Assembly (NCBI RefSeq): GCF_047730175.1
Contig: NZ_CP159833.1
Coordinates: 1,240,001 to 1,304,000, forward strand
Direction: 5' to 3'
Origin: Marifrigoribacter sp047730175
Lineage (GTDB): Bacteria > Bacteroidota > Bacteroidia > Flavobacteriales > Flavobacteriaceae
Length of the DNA stretch: 64,000 nt
A model generated the notes under the pieces. The model saw only the letters and a program-made list of their open reading frames with translations, did not search any database and was not told the origin of the DNA. The translations under genes and the position numbers were made by a program. Below are positions 33,190 to 42,973 of the stretch, piece after piece. How positions within the stretch are numbered: position 1 is the first letter of the stretch; the number at the start of each line of letters is the position of its first letter.

Positions 33190-36100
33190 TTAGGTGATAA
33201 AAGGAGCTAAAACCTTTAAAACGTGATCAATATGATTAATCTTGTCGATGGTCATTAAAAGTTTTAATCCAGTTCTTGTGCTTTTCTCTTTAATAGAAAT
33301 AAAGTGTGTTTTTTGTTGTGCAAATTTTAAAACATTGTTAAAGTCATCACTTTGATAAAAACTACTTTGTTGATCTGAAACAAAATAACCTACAAACTTT
33401 CCTTGCTTCATTATTACTCGCTCAAGCCCCATATTTATTGCAATCCATTTTACACGAACACTGTTTAATAAATCAATTACTTGAGGAGGCATTTCTCCAA
33501 AACGATCAATAAGTTCTTTTTCATAATTTAGTAATTCCTCTTCAGTCTTAATCGTACTTAGCTTGTTGTAAAGCGTTAAACGTTCTGTAATATTATTGAT
33601 ATAATCATCCGGGAAAAGTAACTCGAAATCAGTATCAATAACAGTTTCTTTTATATATCCTATTTTCTCATGTTCAGTCCCCTCATATAAGTCTTTAAAT
33701 TCTTTTTCTTTCAATTCATCTATAGCTTCAGCAAGAATTTTTTGATAGGTTTCAAAACCAATTTCATTAATAAATCCACTTTGTTCACCTCCTAATAAAT
33801 CTCCAGCACCACGTATTTCAAGATCCTTCATGGCGATATTTAACCCACTACCTAGACCGCTAAATTGTTCTAATGCAGTAATCCGTTTTCTAGCATCATC
33901 GGTCATTGCAGAATAAGGCGGCGTAATAAAATAACAAAATGCTTTTTTATTGCTTCTTCCAACTCTTCCACGCATTTGATGAAGATCTGAAAGCCCAAAA
34001 TTATTTGCATTATTAATAAACATGGTATTTGCATTTGGCACATCCAATCCACTTTCAATGATGGTGGTAGAAACTAACACATCAAATTCATTATTCATAA
34101 AAGCCAACATGAGGCTTTCAAGTTTTTTACCTTCCATTTGCCCATGGCCAATTCCAATCTTAGCATCGGGCAATAAACGTTGAATCATACCTGCTACTTC
34201 TTTTATATTTTCTATTCTATTATGAACAAAAAATACTTGTCCACCACGAGATATTTCATAGCGCAAAGCATCTCGAATTAATTCTTCTGAAAAACGAACT
34301 ACTTGTGTGTCTACTGGATATCGATTCGGAGGAGCCGTACTAATAATAGACAAATCCCGAGCTGCCATTAAACTAAACTGAAGGGTTCTTGGAATGGGCG
34401 TAGCTGTAAGCGTTAAGGTATCAACGTTTTCTTTAATGGTTTTTAATTTGTCTTTAACAGCAACTCCAAATTTTTGTTCTTCGTCGATAATAAGCAATCC
34501 TAGATCTTTAAAAACAACCGCTTTATTTACTAATTGATGGGTGCCAATTACAATATCTAATCGCCCGTTTTTTAAGTTTTCTAATACGTGATTACGCTCT
34601 TTTGTTGTTCTAAATCGGTTGAGGTAATCCACATTAACAGGTAAATCTTTTAAGCGTTCCGTAAACGTTTTAAAATGTTGAAAAGCTAAAATGGTAGTAG
34701 GTACTAAAACAGCCACTTGCTTTCCATTGTCTACGGCTTTAAATGCGGCTCTAATAGCTACTTCTGTTTTTCCAAACCCTACATCACCGCACACTAAACG
34801 GTCCATTGGGCGATCACTTTCCATGTCTTTTTTTACATCTTCCGTTGCTGTAAATTGATCGGGAGTATCTTCATAAATAAAAGACGATTCTAATTCATGC
34901 TGTAGATACGTATCTGGATCGAAAGAAAAGCCTTTTTGAGTTCTACGTTTTGCATATAATTCGATAAGATTAAATGCAATTTCCTTAACCCTAGCTTTGG
35001 TTTTCTGTTTCAGTTTTTTCCAAGCACCACTACCTAATTTATACATCTTAGGTTCTTTCCCGTCTTTCCCGGTGTATTTTGAAATTTTATGAAGGGAATG
35101 GATGCTTAAATACAGAATATCTCTTTCACCATAAATAAGTTTAATGGCTTCTTGTGTTTTTCCTACTACGTCAATTTTTTGAAGCCCACCAAATTTTCCG
35201 ATACCGTGGTCAATGTGAGTTACATAATCTCCTACTTCAAGATTGGTAAGCTCTTTTAAGGTAATAGCTTGCTTTTTGGCATAGCCATTTTTAAGCTGAA
35301 ATTTATGATAACGTTCAAAGATTTGATGGTCGGTATAACAAACATTTTTCTGATCGTGATCAATAAATCCTTGGTATAATGGAAAAACAATGGTTTCAAA
35401 TTGATGAACTTGTTGTTCTGTATCTTCAAAAATATCATGAAATCGTTTTTCTTGCTGACCGCTACTACAAAATATATAGTTAGTATAGCCCTGCTCAGTA
35501 TTTTCATTCAAGTTTTCAATGAGAAGATCGAATTGTTTATTAAATGAAGGCTGCGGCTTTGTATTGAAATCTATTTCAGAAACATCTGAAACAACATTTT
35601 TTATTTGAACTTTTGTAAAGGAAGCCAACTGAGTTTTAATTAAACTAGAGGCACAAAAAAGATCTTTAGGCACACTTTGTTGTACTTCGGAATTTAGTTC
35701 CTTAAAAACAGCAGTAGCCTTTAGAAAAAGTTTGTCAAGACTGCTGTATAAAATCTCTTCATTTTTTAATAAAATGACTGTTTTTGAAGAAATATATTTT
35801 AAAAAACTCTCCCGTTTTTCTTCTATCATTTTGTTTTCCATATTCGGAATGATAGAAATCTTTTTGGTTATCTCAGTGGAGAGTTGAGTTTCAACATCAA
35901 AGGTTCGAATACTTTCCACTTCATCTCCGAAAAATTCAATTCGATAAGGCGCATCATTACTAAATGAAAAAACATCTAAAATACCTCCACGAACAGAAAA
36001 TTCGCCAGGTTCGGTAACAAAATCGGTTCGTTTAAAATGATATTCAAAAAGTACTTCATTGACAAAATCTATAGAGAGATCGTCTCCGGTAGAAATTTTC

Positions 36101-36528
36101 AAGGTATTTTTTTCAAGCTCTCTTTTAGTCACTACTTTTTCGAAAAGCGCTTCAGGATAAGTAACAATAAAAGCAGGTTTTTTTCTCGAGTTAATCCGAT
36201 TTAAAACTTCAGAGCGAAGTAAAACATTGGCATTATCGGTTTCCTCAATTTGATAAGGTCTTCGGTAACTTCCAGGATAAAACAACACATTTTTATCGCC
36301 TAAAATGTTTTCTAAATCATTAAGGTGATAGGCAGCTTCTTCTTTATCATTTAATATAAATAAAAATGGCTTTTCGGAGGTTTTAAATATCTCAGCTATA
36401 ACAAGCGATAAAGAAGATCCGGCAAGTCCAGAAATTGTAATTTTTTCTTGAGATTGGACAATATTATCCCTCAGTTTTCTGGAATTTGAAGACTGTGTGA
36501 AAAGCGAAGAAACGGCTACCTTGCCCAT
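33190..36528 (-). CDS. mfd: Transcription-repair coupling factor Mfd
   Basis: A 1112-residue translocase that removes stalled RNA polymerase and recruits UvrA. Visible are the UvrB-like N-terminal region (FLFILNDKEEAAYHLNDLE, FYPGSYRRPYQIE, GEFSVRGGILDVFS) and the RNAP-interaction domain (LEVGDYVTHIDHGIGKFGGL). The RecG-like motor has Walker A GDVGFGKTE, IIDEEQKFGV, TATPIPRTL and MRGRVGRS. A C-terminal TRCF domain starts near 960. A -7 element ends only six bases before the ATG, suggesting a leaderless or near-leaderless mRNA. Confidence 0.97.
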   Translation of the reverse strand: MGKVAVSSLFTQSSNSRKLRDNIVQSQEKITISGLAGSSLSLVIAEIFKTSEKPFLFILNDKEEAAYHLNDLENILGDKNVLFYPGSYRRPYQIEETDNANVLLRSEVLNRINSRKKPAFIVTYPEALFEKVVTKRELEKNTLKISTGDDLSIDFVNEVLFEYHFKRTDFVTEPGEFSVRGGILDVFSFSNDAPYRIEFFGDEVESIRTFDVETQLSTEITKKISIIPNMENKMIEEKRESFLKYISSKTVILLKNEEILYSSLDKLFLKATAVFKELNSEVQQSVPKDLFCASSLIKTQLASFTKVQIKNVVSDVSEIDFNTKPQPSFNKQFDLLIENLNENTEQGYTNYIFCSSGQQEKRFHDIFEDTEQQVHQFETIVFPLYQGFIDHDQKNVCYTDHQIFERYHKFQLKNGYAKKQAITLKELTNLEVGDYVTHIDHGIGKFGGLQKIDVVGKTQEAIKLIYGERDILYLSIHSLHKISKYTGKDGKEPKMYKLGSGAWKKLKQKTKARVKEIAFNLIELYAKRRTQKGFSFDPDTYLQHELESSFIYEDTPDQFTATEDVKKDMESDRPMDRLVCGDVGFGKTEVAIRAAFKAVDNGKQVAVLVPTTILAFQHFKTFTERLKDLPVNVDYLNRFRTTKERNHVLENLKNGRLDIVIGTHQLVNKAVVFKDLGLLIIDEEQKFGVAVKDKLKTIKENVDTLTLTATPIPRTLQFSLMAARDLSIISTAPPNRYPVDTQVVRFSEELIRDALRYEISRGGQVFFVHNRIENIKEVAGMIQRLLPDAKIGIGHGQMEGKKLESLMLAFMNNEFDVLVSTTIIESGLDVPNANTMFINNANNFGLSDLHQMRGRVGRSNKKAFCYFITPPYSAMTDDARKRITALEQFSGLGSGLNIAMKDLEIRGAGDLLGGEQSGFINEIGFETYQKILAEAIDELKEKEFKDLYEGTEHEKIGYIKETVIDTDFELLFPDDYINNITERLTLYNKLSTIKTEEELLNYEKELIDRFGEMPPQVIDLLNSVRVKWIAINMGLERVIMKQGKFVGYFVSDQQSSFYQSDDFNNVLKFAQQKTHFISIKEKSTRTGLKLLMTIDKINHIDHVLKVLAPFIT

Positions 36529-36533
36529 TGGGG

Positions 36534-36541
36534 CAAAAGTA
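36534..36541 (-). promoter_or_regulatory. -7 promoter element directly before mfd
   Basis: TACTTTTG on the minus strand fits TAnnTTTG. Its last base is at 36534 and the ATG begins at 36528, so transcription would begin at or near the start codon. Confidence 0.4.
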
Positions 36542-36551
36542 TTTTATTTTT

Positions 36552-37700
36552 TTATCTGAAACAAGCAACTAGCTTCATTAAATCTTCTTTTGTATTATAA
36601 ACATTTGGAGAGACTCGAACAGCATTTCCACGATAAGAAACAAAAATATTGTTTTTTATGAGTCTGTTTTTTAATTCTGAAAGCGCTAAATGTTCTGGGA
36701 GATACACCCCAAACAAATGATGCCCTCTAAAAGACTCGGCTTCAATAAAACATCCTAAATCACGTAATTCTTTAATTGCATCTTCAGAAATTGATTGACA
36801 ATACGATTGAATATATTCAGGGGTCCATTCTAATAATTGTTTAATTCCTTCAGAAAGCATGGGAGTTAAAATAAAATTACTCGATTGTCCAACATCATAC
36901 CTGCCTGCTTTTGGAGTATAGTTATAATTGTAATTTACTAATTGAGAAAAGTCTTCGCTTCCTTCATGATTCATCCAACTTTCTTCGATGGGAAGCCCAT
37001 CATTAAATCGATCAGAATAATAGGCAACACCTGAAGAATAAGGCCCCATTAACCATTTATAGCCAGCACAAATTAGTGCATCGGGTTGGATGTCTTTTAC
37101 AGAAAAGGGAAAAGCACCAACGCTTTGTGTTCCGTCAATTATTAAATAAGCGTTTACTAAATTCGTTTTCTCTCTAATTGCCTTTAAATCGAAATAGGTG
37201 CCATCCGCCCAATGAAGTTGAGGAATTGCGACTACTTTAGTTTTTGAATGTATTGCATTTAACAGTGTTTCATTCCATTTTTTTGCTCTATTAGGGCCAA
37301 CTTGAGGAGCTTCAACCGTTTTAATAATACAACCCGTTTCTGTTTCTCGACGTTTCCAGGCATAGATATTACTAGGAAACTGTTCTTTCAAAACTAAAAC
37401 CTCATCTCCTTTTTGCAATGAAATATTATTGGCTACCGTAGAAATTCCATAGGAAGCAGAAGGAATAATAGCGATGTTTTGATAACTATCCGCCTCAATA
37501 AGTTGAGCAAATCGCTTTTTTAGCACTACTTGCCTTGAAAAAAAATCACTTTCAGTTAAATTTTGAGGATTGCCTTTTATTGAAATTGATTCGACTCCTA
37601 CTTGTTCAACAGATTTAAGTAATGGTGACATATAAGACCCATTAAGGTAGGTTATATTTTCAGAAAGACTAAAGAGGTGTTTTTTTGATTTTAATTCCAT
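36552..37700 (-). CDS. Class V aminotransferase-fold PLP enzyme
   Basis: A 382-residue fold-type I PLP enzyme of the cysteine desulfurase/isopenicillin-N epimerase group. ITYLNGSYMSP is near the N-terminus. IIPSASYGISTVAN forms the phosphate loop, LIIDGTQSVGAFPF supplies the PLP-ring Asp189, and CAGYKWLMGPYSSG carries the Schiff-base Lys215. The conserved desulfurase Cys loop is not evident. The substrate is unknown. It lies 23 bases upstream of mfd, but mfd also has its own -7 element. Confidence 0.82.
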   Translation of the reverse strand: MELKSKKHLFSLSENITYLNGSYMSPLLKSVEQVGVESISIKGNPQNLTESDFFSRQVVLKKRFAQLIEADSYQNIAIIPSASYGISTVANNISLQKGDEVLVLKEQFPSNIYAWKRRETETGCIIKTVEAPQVGPNRAKKWNETLLNAIHSKTKVVAIPQLHWADGTYFDLKAIREKTNLVNAYLIIDGTQSVGAFPFSVKDIQPDALICAGYKWLMGPYSSGVAYYSDRFNDGLPIEESWMNHEGSEDFSQLVNYNYNYTPKAGRYDVGQSSNFILTPMLSEGIKQLLEWTPEYIQSYCQSISEDAIKELRDLGCFIEAESFRGHHLFGVYLPEHLALSELKNRLIKNNIFVSYRGNAVRVSPNVYNTKEDLMKLVACFR

Positions 37701-37756
37701 CCCGAAAAGATAAATATTTCCTTGATAATTCTTATTAAAAAATGAGACTTAAGTTT

Positions 37757-37764
37757 TATATTTG
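37757..37764 (+). promoter_or_regulatory. -7 promoter element before the TerB-like gene
   Basis: TATATTTG fits TAnnTTTG, 18 bases before the ATG at 37783. No -33 TTG at the usual distance. Confidence 0.45.
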
Positions 37765-37782
37765 CACTACAAAAATTAAGAC

Positions 37783-38205
37783 ATGTCATTTACAGATTTA
37801 TTTAAAAGCGGAGAACATTCTAGAAACTTAAGTCATTTCGCATCTTTAGTTACTTTAGCATCGATTCAAGGTGAGATAAAAGAAACAGAAGCTAAGCTTT
37901 TAAAGCGTTTTGCAAGAAAACTTGATATAACAGAACAGGAAATAGAAAAGGTTTTAAAGAACCCTACAAAATTTCCTATTAATCCCCCAAATAGTGCAGA
38001 CGAACGTTTAGAGCGGATGCATGATCTTTTTAAAATAGTTTTTGCAGACCATGAAATTGATGACGAAGAACATCAATTTTTAGAAATCTATGCAATTGGT
38101 CTTGGTTATACAGAGGAATTAGCTGCAAAATTGATCAAACGTTCCGTCCAAATTTATATGGGTGGATTAGACTTTGAAGATTACCGCTACTTACTTAATA
38201 AATAA
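37783..38205 (+). CDS. TerB-like small helical protein
   Basis: A 140-residue soluble, mostly helical protein. FASLVTLASIQGEIKETEAKLLKRFARKLDITEQEIEKVL resembles the TerB/DjlA metal-binding fold, and FKIVFADHEIDDEEHQFLEIYAIGLGYTEE repeats the pattern with acidic residues that could bind a cation. There is no other tellurite-resistance gene here. The role is unknown. It converges with fbp. Confidence 0.75.
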   Translation: MSFTDLFKSGEHSRNLSHFASLVTLASIQGEIKETEAKLLKRFARKLDITEQEIEKVLKNPTKFPINPPNSADERLERMHDLFKIVFADHEIDDEEHQFLEIYAIGLGYTEELAAKLIKRSVQIYMGGLDFEDYRYLLNK

Positions 38206-38225
38206 TAATTTATTAAAGTTTTTAT

Positions 38226-38255
38226 AAAAATGGAATACGATTATTATTCCTTTTT
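38226..38255. terminator. Weak bidirectional terminator between the TerB-like gene and fbp
   Basis: GGAATA (38232-38237) pairs with TATTCC (38245-38250), flanked by an A run on the left and a T run on the right. The stem is only six bases and overlaps the fbp stop codon. Confidence 0.4.
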
Positions 38256-39248
38256 CATAAACTCTTCTGCCTTTTCAACCATTAATTTACTTCCGCAAAT
38301 AAATGGAACTCTTTGGTGTAGCTCGGTAGGCTTAATATCTAAAATACGTTGAAACCCATCACTTGCTTTTCCACCAGATTGTTCAGCAATAAATGCCATT
38401 GGATTACATTCGTATAATAAGCGAAGTTTCCCACTAGGATCTTTAGAGGTGCTTGGGTAAATATAAATACCCCCTTTAATCATATTTCTATGAAAATCGG
38501 ATACCAAAGAACCAATATACCTAGAAGTATATGGGCGATCTTCTTCTTCTGTTTGACAGTATTTAATATAGTTTTTAACCCCTTGAGGGAAGTGAACATA
38601 GTTCCCTTCGTTTACAGAGTAGATATTCCCTTTTTCTGGGAACCTCATGTTAGGATGTGAAAGATAATAAGTTCCAATAGCTGGATTCAAGGTAAATCCA
38701 TTAACGCCATGACCTGTAGAATATACGATCATTGTTGAAGTTCCATATACAATATAACCTGCAGCTACTTGTTGATTTCCCGGCTGTAGAAAATCTTCTA
38801 GAGTTACTGGAGTTCCAGATGGGGTAATACGTCTATAAATTGAAAAAATAGTTCCTACAGAAACATTTACGTCTATGTTTGAAGAACCGTCTAAAGGATC
38901 GATTAAAACCACATATTTATTGTCGTTTTTTTCATTTCCTCCTTTGATGGCAATAAAATCATCTTCTTCTTCACTTGCAATTCCACAAACAATTTCACGA
39001 TTGGTAAGTGTTTTTATAAAGACATCATTCGCATAAACATCCAATTTTTGTTGGTCTTCACCTTGTATGTTTGTATCGCCAGCATTTCCTAATATATCAA
39101 CAAGCCCAGCTTTGTTAACCTCATGATTTACAACCTTCCCCGCTAATCGGATAGAGTTTATAAGTCTAGAAAGCTCCCCAGAAGAGTATTTAAATTCCTG
39201 CTGATTATTGATGATAAATTCGCCTAATGTTTTGTTTTGAGTTGACAT
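38244..39248 (-). CDS. fbp: Fructose-1,6-bisphosphatase class 1
   Basis: A 334-residue gluconeogenic phosphatase that converts fructose 1,6-bisphosphate to fructose 6-phosphate. The metal and phosphate signature VVLIDPLDGSSNIDVNVSVGT is complete. IASEEEDDF, the substrate-binding YIGSLVSDFHRNMIKGGIYIYP and the KLRLLYECNPMAFIAEQSGG segment also match. It is transcribed alone and diverges from the GNAT-aspartate kinase pair. Confidence 0.96.
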   Translation of the reverse strand: MSTQNKTLGEFIINNQQEFKYSSGELSRLINSIRLAGKVVNHEVNKAGLVDILGNAGDTNIQGEDQQKLDVYANDVFIKTLTNREIVCGIASEEEDDFIAIKGGNEKNDNKYVVLIDPLDGSSNIDVNVSVGTIFSIYRRITPSGTPVTLEDFLQPGNQQVAAGYIVYGTSTMIVYSTGHGVNGFTLNPAIGTYYLSHPNMRFPEKGNIYSVNEGNYVHFPQGVKNYIKYCQTEEEDRPYTSRYIGSLVSDFHRNMIKGGIYIYPSTSKDPSGKLRLLYECNPMAFIAEQSGGKASDGFQRILDIKPTELHQRVPFICGSKLMVEKAEEFMKKE

Positions 39249-39330
39249 TATATTTTATTGACTTGAATTTCATACAAATATCGTGTTTTTTAAGAAAATG
39301 AACCGATATTTGTTGAGCAAAAACAAAAGA

Positions 39331-39816
39331 ATGCAAATTCAAATTTACAAAGCTACTAAAGAGGACATGCCACAGGTATTAGAGCTCATTATAGAACTCG
39401 CGGTTTTTGAAAAAGAACCCGATGCTGTTGAAGTTACTGTAGATGATTTATTGAAAGAAGGTTTTGGAGAAGATCCTTTGTTTATTTGTTTTGTAGCCAA
39501 AGTTGAAAATAAAATTGTTGGGATGGCTCTCGTATATTTTAGGTTTTCGACCTGGAAAGGAAGAACAGTGCATTTAGAAGATCTAGTCGTTAAAGAATCG
39601 ATGCGTGGAAAAAATGTAGGGAAAGCACTTTATTCTGAAGTTATAAAATACGGTCATCAAAAAGGAGTTAAAAGAATTGAATGGGCAGTTTTAGATTGGA
39701 ATCAACCCGCTATTAGTTTTTATGAAAAAACAGGAGCCAAGTTGCATAAAGATTGGTATTTGGTAGAAATGAACGAGCAAGGAATCAAAAGCTATATAAA
39801 AAACTTAAAGGGATGA
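39331..39816 (+). CDS. GNAT family N-acetyltransferase
   Basis: A 161-residue single GNAT domain. IQIYKATKEDMPQVLELIIELAVFEKEPDAVEVT is at the start. The acetyl-CoA region is LEDLVVKESMRGKNVGKALYSEVIKYGHQKGVKRIEW, and LDWNQPAISFYEKTGAKLHKDWYLVEM follows. The pattern resembles the diamine acetyltransferase-like group, but the substrate is not determinable. The frame is open from a GTG at 39283; the ATG at 39331 fits the family start. It overlaps the aspartate kinase start by four bases (ATGA). Confidence 0.85.
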   Translation: MQIQIYKATKEDMPQVLELIIELAVFEKEPDAVEVTVDDLLKEGFGEDPLFICFVAKVENKIVGMALVYFRFSTWKGRTVHLEDLVVKESMRGKNVGKALYSEVIKYGHQKGVKRIEWAVLDWNQPAISFYEKTGAKLHKDWYLVEMNEQGIKSYIKNLKG

Positions 39817-41069
39817 AAGTATTTAAGTTTGGAGGAGCGTCTGTAAAAGATAAAGCAGGAGTACAAAACTTACTTGCTGTTTTAAAAACAACGGGAGAAA
39901 CTGAATTAGTAATTGTAGTTTCTGCTATGGGTAAAATGACCAATAGCTTTGAAGCAGTGGTGTCAAATTACTTTAATAATCAATCGGAAGTAAAAGCATC
40001 AATTGCTTCGATTTACGATTTTCATCATGTAATTATGATGGAATTATTTGCAAATCCTTCCCATCCTGTATTTGCAAAAGTGATTTCCTATATCAATAAT
40101 TTGAATCAGTTTTTAGAGACCAACAAATCGAAACAACATGCTTTTGTTTATGATCAAGTGGTATGTACTGGCGAACTTATTTCAACTACAATTATATCCT
40201 TTTATCTTTCAGAACAAGGAGTTAAAAATAGATTTCTTGACATTCGAAACTGTATAAAAACAGACGCAAATTATCGCGATGCGAATGTAGATTGGGAAGT
40301 AACACAGAAGAAAATTGTTTCAGAAATAAACACAAAAGAAATTACCATTACACAAGGGTTTATTTCCGCAGAAAAAGACCATAATCTTACCACAACCTTA
40401 GGTAGAGAAGGGAGTGATTATACTGCTGCAATTATTGGATACTGTTTAAATGCAGACAGTGTGACCATTTGGAAAGATGTTCCAGGAGTGTTAAATGCAG
40501 ACCCTCGTCATTTTAAATCTCCTCAATTATTACATCATATTTCGTATAGAGAAGCGATTGAATTTGCGTTTTATGGAGCTTCTGTGATTCATCCTAAAAC
40601 GATTCAGCCATTGCAACGAAAAGAAATTCCATTATACGTTAAATCGTTTTATTCGCCTTTAGATGCAGGAACCTGTGTTGGAAAAGGAGTGACGCTTGAT
40701 CCCATGGTTTCTTGTTTTATTCTGAAAAAAAACCAAGTACTTATTTCTCTGTCTTCTTTGGACTTTTCATTTATGATGGAGAACCATATTGGCGAGGTAT
40801 TTAAATTACTTCATTTGTATAAAATGAAAGTGGAATTAATTCAGAATTCAGCCATAAGTTTTTCAGTATGTATTGATAATAAATACAACCGACTAGATGA
40901 GTTACTTTCGAAGCTTAGAGAAAAATTTAGAGTAAAATGGAATGAAAATGTAACACTCTATACAATTCGTCATGCCAATCCCGAAGAAATATTAAAACTT
41001 GTAAATAATAGAAATGTTTTAGTGAAGCAAGAAAGTAGAGGAACAGTTCAATTAGTTATAAAAGAATAA
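39813..41069 (+). CDS. Aspartate kinase (monofunctional)
   Basis: A 418-residue amino-acid kinase. MKVFKFGGASVKD is the ATP-binding start. VVSAMGKMTN, the catalytic TTTLGREGSDYTAA and VPGVLNADPRHF follow. A C-terminal ACT-like regulatory part (about 310-418) is present. It phosphorylates aspartate in the lysine/threonine/methionine pathway. The longer open frame from 39753 would run through the GNAT gene in another frame, so the ATG at 39813 is chosen. Translation is coupled to the GNAT gene. Confidence 0.93.
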   Translation: MKVFKFGGASVKDKAGVQNLLAVLKTTGETELVIVVSAMGKMTNSFEAVVSNYFNNQSEVKASIASIYDFHHVIMMELFANPSHPVFAKVISYINNLNQFLETNKSKQHAFVYDQVVCTGELISTTIISFYLSEQGVKNRFLDIRNCIKTDANYRDANVDWEVTQKKIVSEINTKEITITQGFISAEKDHNLTTTLGREGSDYTAAIIGYCLNADSVTIWKDVPGVLNADPRHFKSPQLLHHISYREAIEFAFYGASVIHPKTIQPLQRKEIPLYVKSFYSPLDAGTCVGKGVTLDPMVSCFILKKNQVLISLSSLDFSFMMENHIGEVFKLLHLYKMKVELIQNSAISFSVCIDNKYNRLDELLSKLREKFRVKWNENVTLYTIRHANPEEILKLVNNRNVLVKQESRGTVQLVIKE

Positions 41070-41084
41070 TATAGTACGATTCGT

Positions 41085-41092
41085 TATATTTG
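41085..41092 (+). promoter_or_regulatory. -7 promoter element before the olsF-like gene
   Basis: TATATTTG fits TAnnTTTG and lies 48 bases before the ATG at 41141. No -33 TTG found. Confidence 0.35.
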
Positions 41093-41140
41093 TGATTACC
41101 TTAAAAATATTTAGGCCACGTAAAAATTTATAAAAAGCAC

Positions 41141-42952
41141 ATGGGTTTAGTTAATGCAAAAGAAGTGGCAAAAGCTATAAAAGTAGACAAGTTCGGTTTT
41201 ATAGGCACTTTGATAGGCTGGATACTTATGAAGGTTTTAAAAATTACGAACCTTAACAGGGTTTATAATAAACACAAACATTTAAAAGATGTAGCGTTTC
41301 TTTCTGCGCTTCTTGAAGAGTATGAAATTAAATTTGAAATACCGGAAGAAGACTTACGAAGAATTCCAAAAAACGGTGCATTTATTACCATTTCTAACCA
41401 TCCTTTAGGAGGAATTGATGGCATTTTATTGCTAAACCTTTTATTAGAACATCGTACCGATTATAAAATAATGGCGAACTTTTTATTGCATCGCGTTGAG
41501 CCATTAAAACCTTATATAATGCCCGTAAATCCTTTTGAAGGAAGGAAAGATGTAAAGTCTAGTATAGGCGGATTTAAATCTGCTTTAATGCATTTAAAAG
41601 AGGGACATCCTTTAGGAATTTTTCCGGCAGGAGAAGTTTCAACCTATAAAGATGAAAAACTAGTAGTTGATAAACCTTGGGATTTGGCAGCCATGAAACT
41701 CATAAAAAAGGCAAATGTACCGGTGGTTCCTATTTACTTTCATGCCAAAAACACGAAGTTGTTTTATCGCTTAGCAAAACTGAGCGACACTTTACGTACG
41801 GCTAAATTACCTTCAGAATTACTAAGCCAAAAGGAACGTATCATTAAGGTTAGAATAGGAAGGCCGATCAATATAAAAGACCAAGCAGAACACGAATCTC
41901 TTGAGGGCTATACTAACTTCTTACGAAGAAAAACATATATGCTTGGGAATGCTTTCCAAAAGAAAAGATTATTAGAGAACATTCCTAAAAATTTAAAATT
42001 TCCAAAACCTCCAAAAAAAATTGCGAAACCAGTTTCTATTGAAGAAATAGAAAGTGAAATTGCCATTTTAAGAGAGGGAGATAAACGATTACTGAAAAGT
42101 AAAAATTACGAGGTGTTTCTAGCTGAAGCACAAAAAATTCCAAACATCATTCAAGAAATTGGACGATTACGTGAAATTACTTTTAGAGAAGTAGGAGAAG
42201 GAACAAACAATCCAATCGATTTAGATAAGTTCGATTCTTATTACCACCATATGTTTTTATGGGATAATGAGGCTAAAAAATTAGCAGGAGCTTATCGCAT
42301 GGGGTTAGGGGCTCAAATATTTTCAACATACGGAATAGACGGTTTTTACCTTCAAGATTTATTTCGATTTGAACCGGAGTTATTCCCTATGATGAGTAAA
42401 TCTATTGAAATGGGTCGCGCCTTTATTATTAAAGAATATCAAATGCGACCAATGCCTTTATTTTTATTATGGAAAGGAATTGTGCATACTACGCTAAGAT
42501 TTCCCGAACATAAATACCTTATTGGTGGCGTAAGTATTAGTAATAAGTTTTCTGAATTTTCTAAATCATTAATGATTGAATTTATGAAATCTAACTATTA
42601 CGATCCTTATGTCGCACAATACATTAAACCCAAAAAAGAGTTTAAGGTAAAACTGAAGGATGCCGATAAAGATTTTGTATTCGATGCAACAGAAGCCGAT
42701 TTAAATAAATTCGATAGAATAATTGATGAGGTAGAACCTGGAAGTTTACGTATGCCTGTTCTGATTAAAAAATATGTAAAACAGAATGCAAAAGTAGTTG
42801 CCTTTAATGTAGATCCTTTGTTTAATAATGCGGTCGATGGCTTGATGTACATTCGTATTGCAGACATTCCAGATAGTACTGTAAAACCTGTTATGGAAGA
42901 GTTTCAAGCAGAATTAGAAAAAAAATACGGGGCTAAAACAGAGGAAGAATAA
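41141..42952 (+). CDS. olsF: Bifunctional acyltransferase, OlsF type (ornithine/glycine lipid synthesis)
   Basis: A 603-residue fusion. Residues about 60-265 form a PlsC-like O-acyltransferase domain (ITISNHPLGGIDG, PLGIFPAGEVSTY, VPVVPIYFHAKN). Residues about 310-540 form an OlsB/hemolysin-like N-acyltransferase domain (YEVFLAEAQKIPNIIQEIGRLREITFREVGEGT, KLAGAYRMGLG, EMGRAFIIKEYQ). This order is that of OlsF, which makes amino-acid-containing lipids in Flavobacterium. The PlsC motif here is His-x5-Asp (His87, Asp93) rather than the usual His-x4-Asp. The amino-acid acceptor (ornithine, glycine or other) is not deducible. Confidence 0.82.
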   Translation: MGLVNAKEVAKAIKVDKFGFIGTLIGWILMKVLKITNLNRVYNKHKHLKDVAFLSALLEEYEIKFEIPEEDLRRIPKNGAFITISNHPLGGIDGILLLNLLLEHRTDYKIMANFLLHRVEPLKPYIMPVNPFEGRKDVKSSIGGFKSALMHLKEGHPLGIFPAGEVSTYKDEKLVVDKPWDLAAMKLIKKANVPVVPIYFHAKNTKLFYRLAKLSDTLRTAKLPSELLSQKERIIKVRIGRPINIKDQAEHESLEGYTNFLRRKTYMLGNAFQKKRLLENIPKNLKFPKPPKKIAKPVSIEEIESEIAILREGDKRLLKSKNYEVFLAEAQKIPNIIQEIGRLREITFREVGEGTNNPIDLDKFDSYYHHMFLWDNEAKKLAGAYRMGLGAQIFSTYGIDGFYLQDLFRFEPELFPMMSKSIEMGRAFIIKEYQMRPMPLFLLWKGIVHTTLRFPEHKYLIGGVSISNKFSEFSKSLMIEFMKSNYYDPYVAQYIKPKKEFKVKLKDADKDFVFDATEADLNKFDRIIDEVEPGSLRMPVLIKKYVKQNAKVVAFNVDPLFNNAVDGLMYIRIADIPDSTVKPVMEEFQAELEKKYGAKTEEE

Positions 42953-42973
42953 ACTCCTTACTAGCTATATTTT

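Noticed and set aside
37783..38205. Tellurite-resistance determinant
   Set aside because: The TerB-like fold alone, without terC/terD or similar genes, does not support a resistance function.
39753..39812. Longer aspartate kinase start
   Set aside because: The extra 20 codons lie within the GNAT gene in another frame and do not resemble kinase sequence; MKVFKFGGASVKD is the family start.
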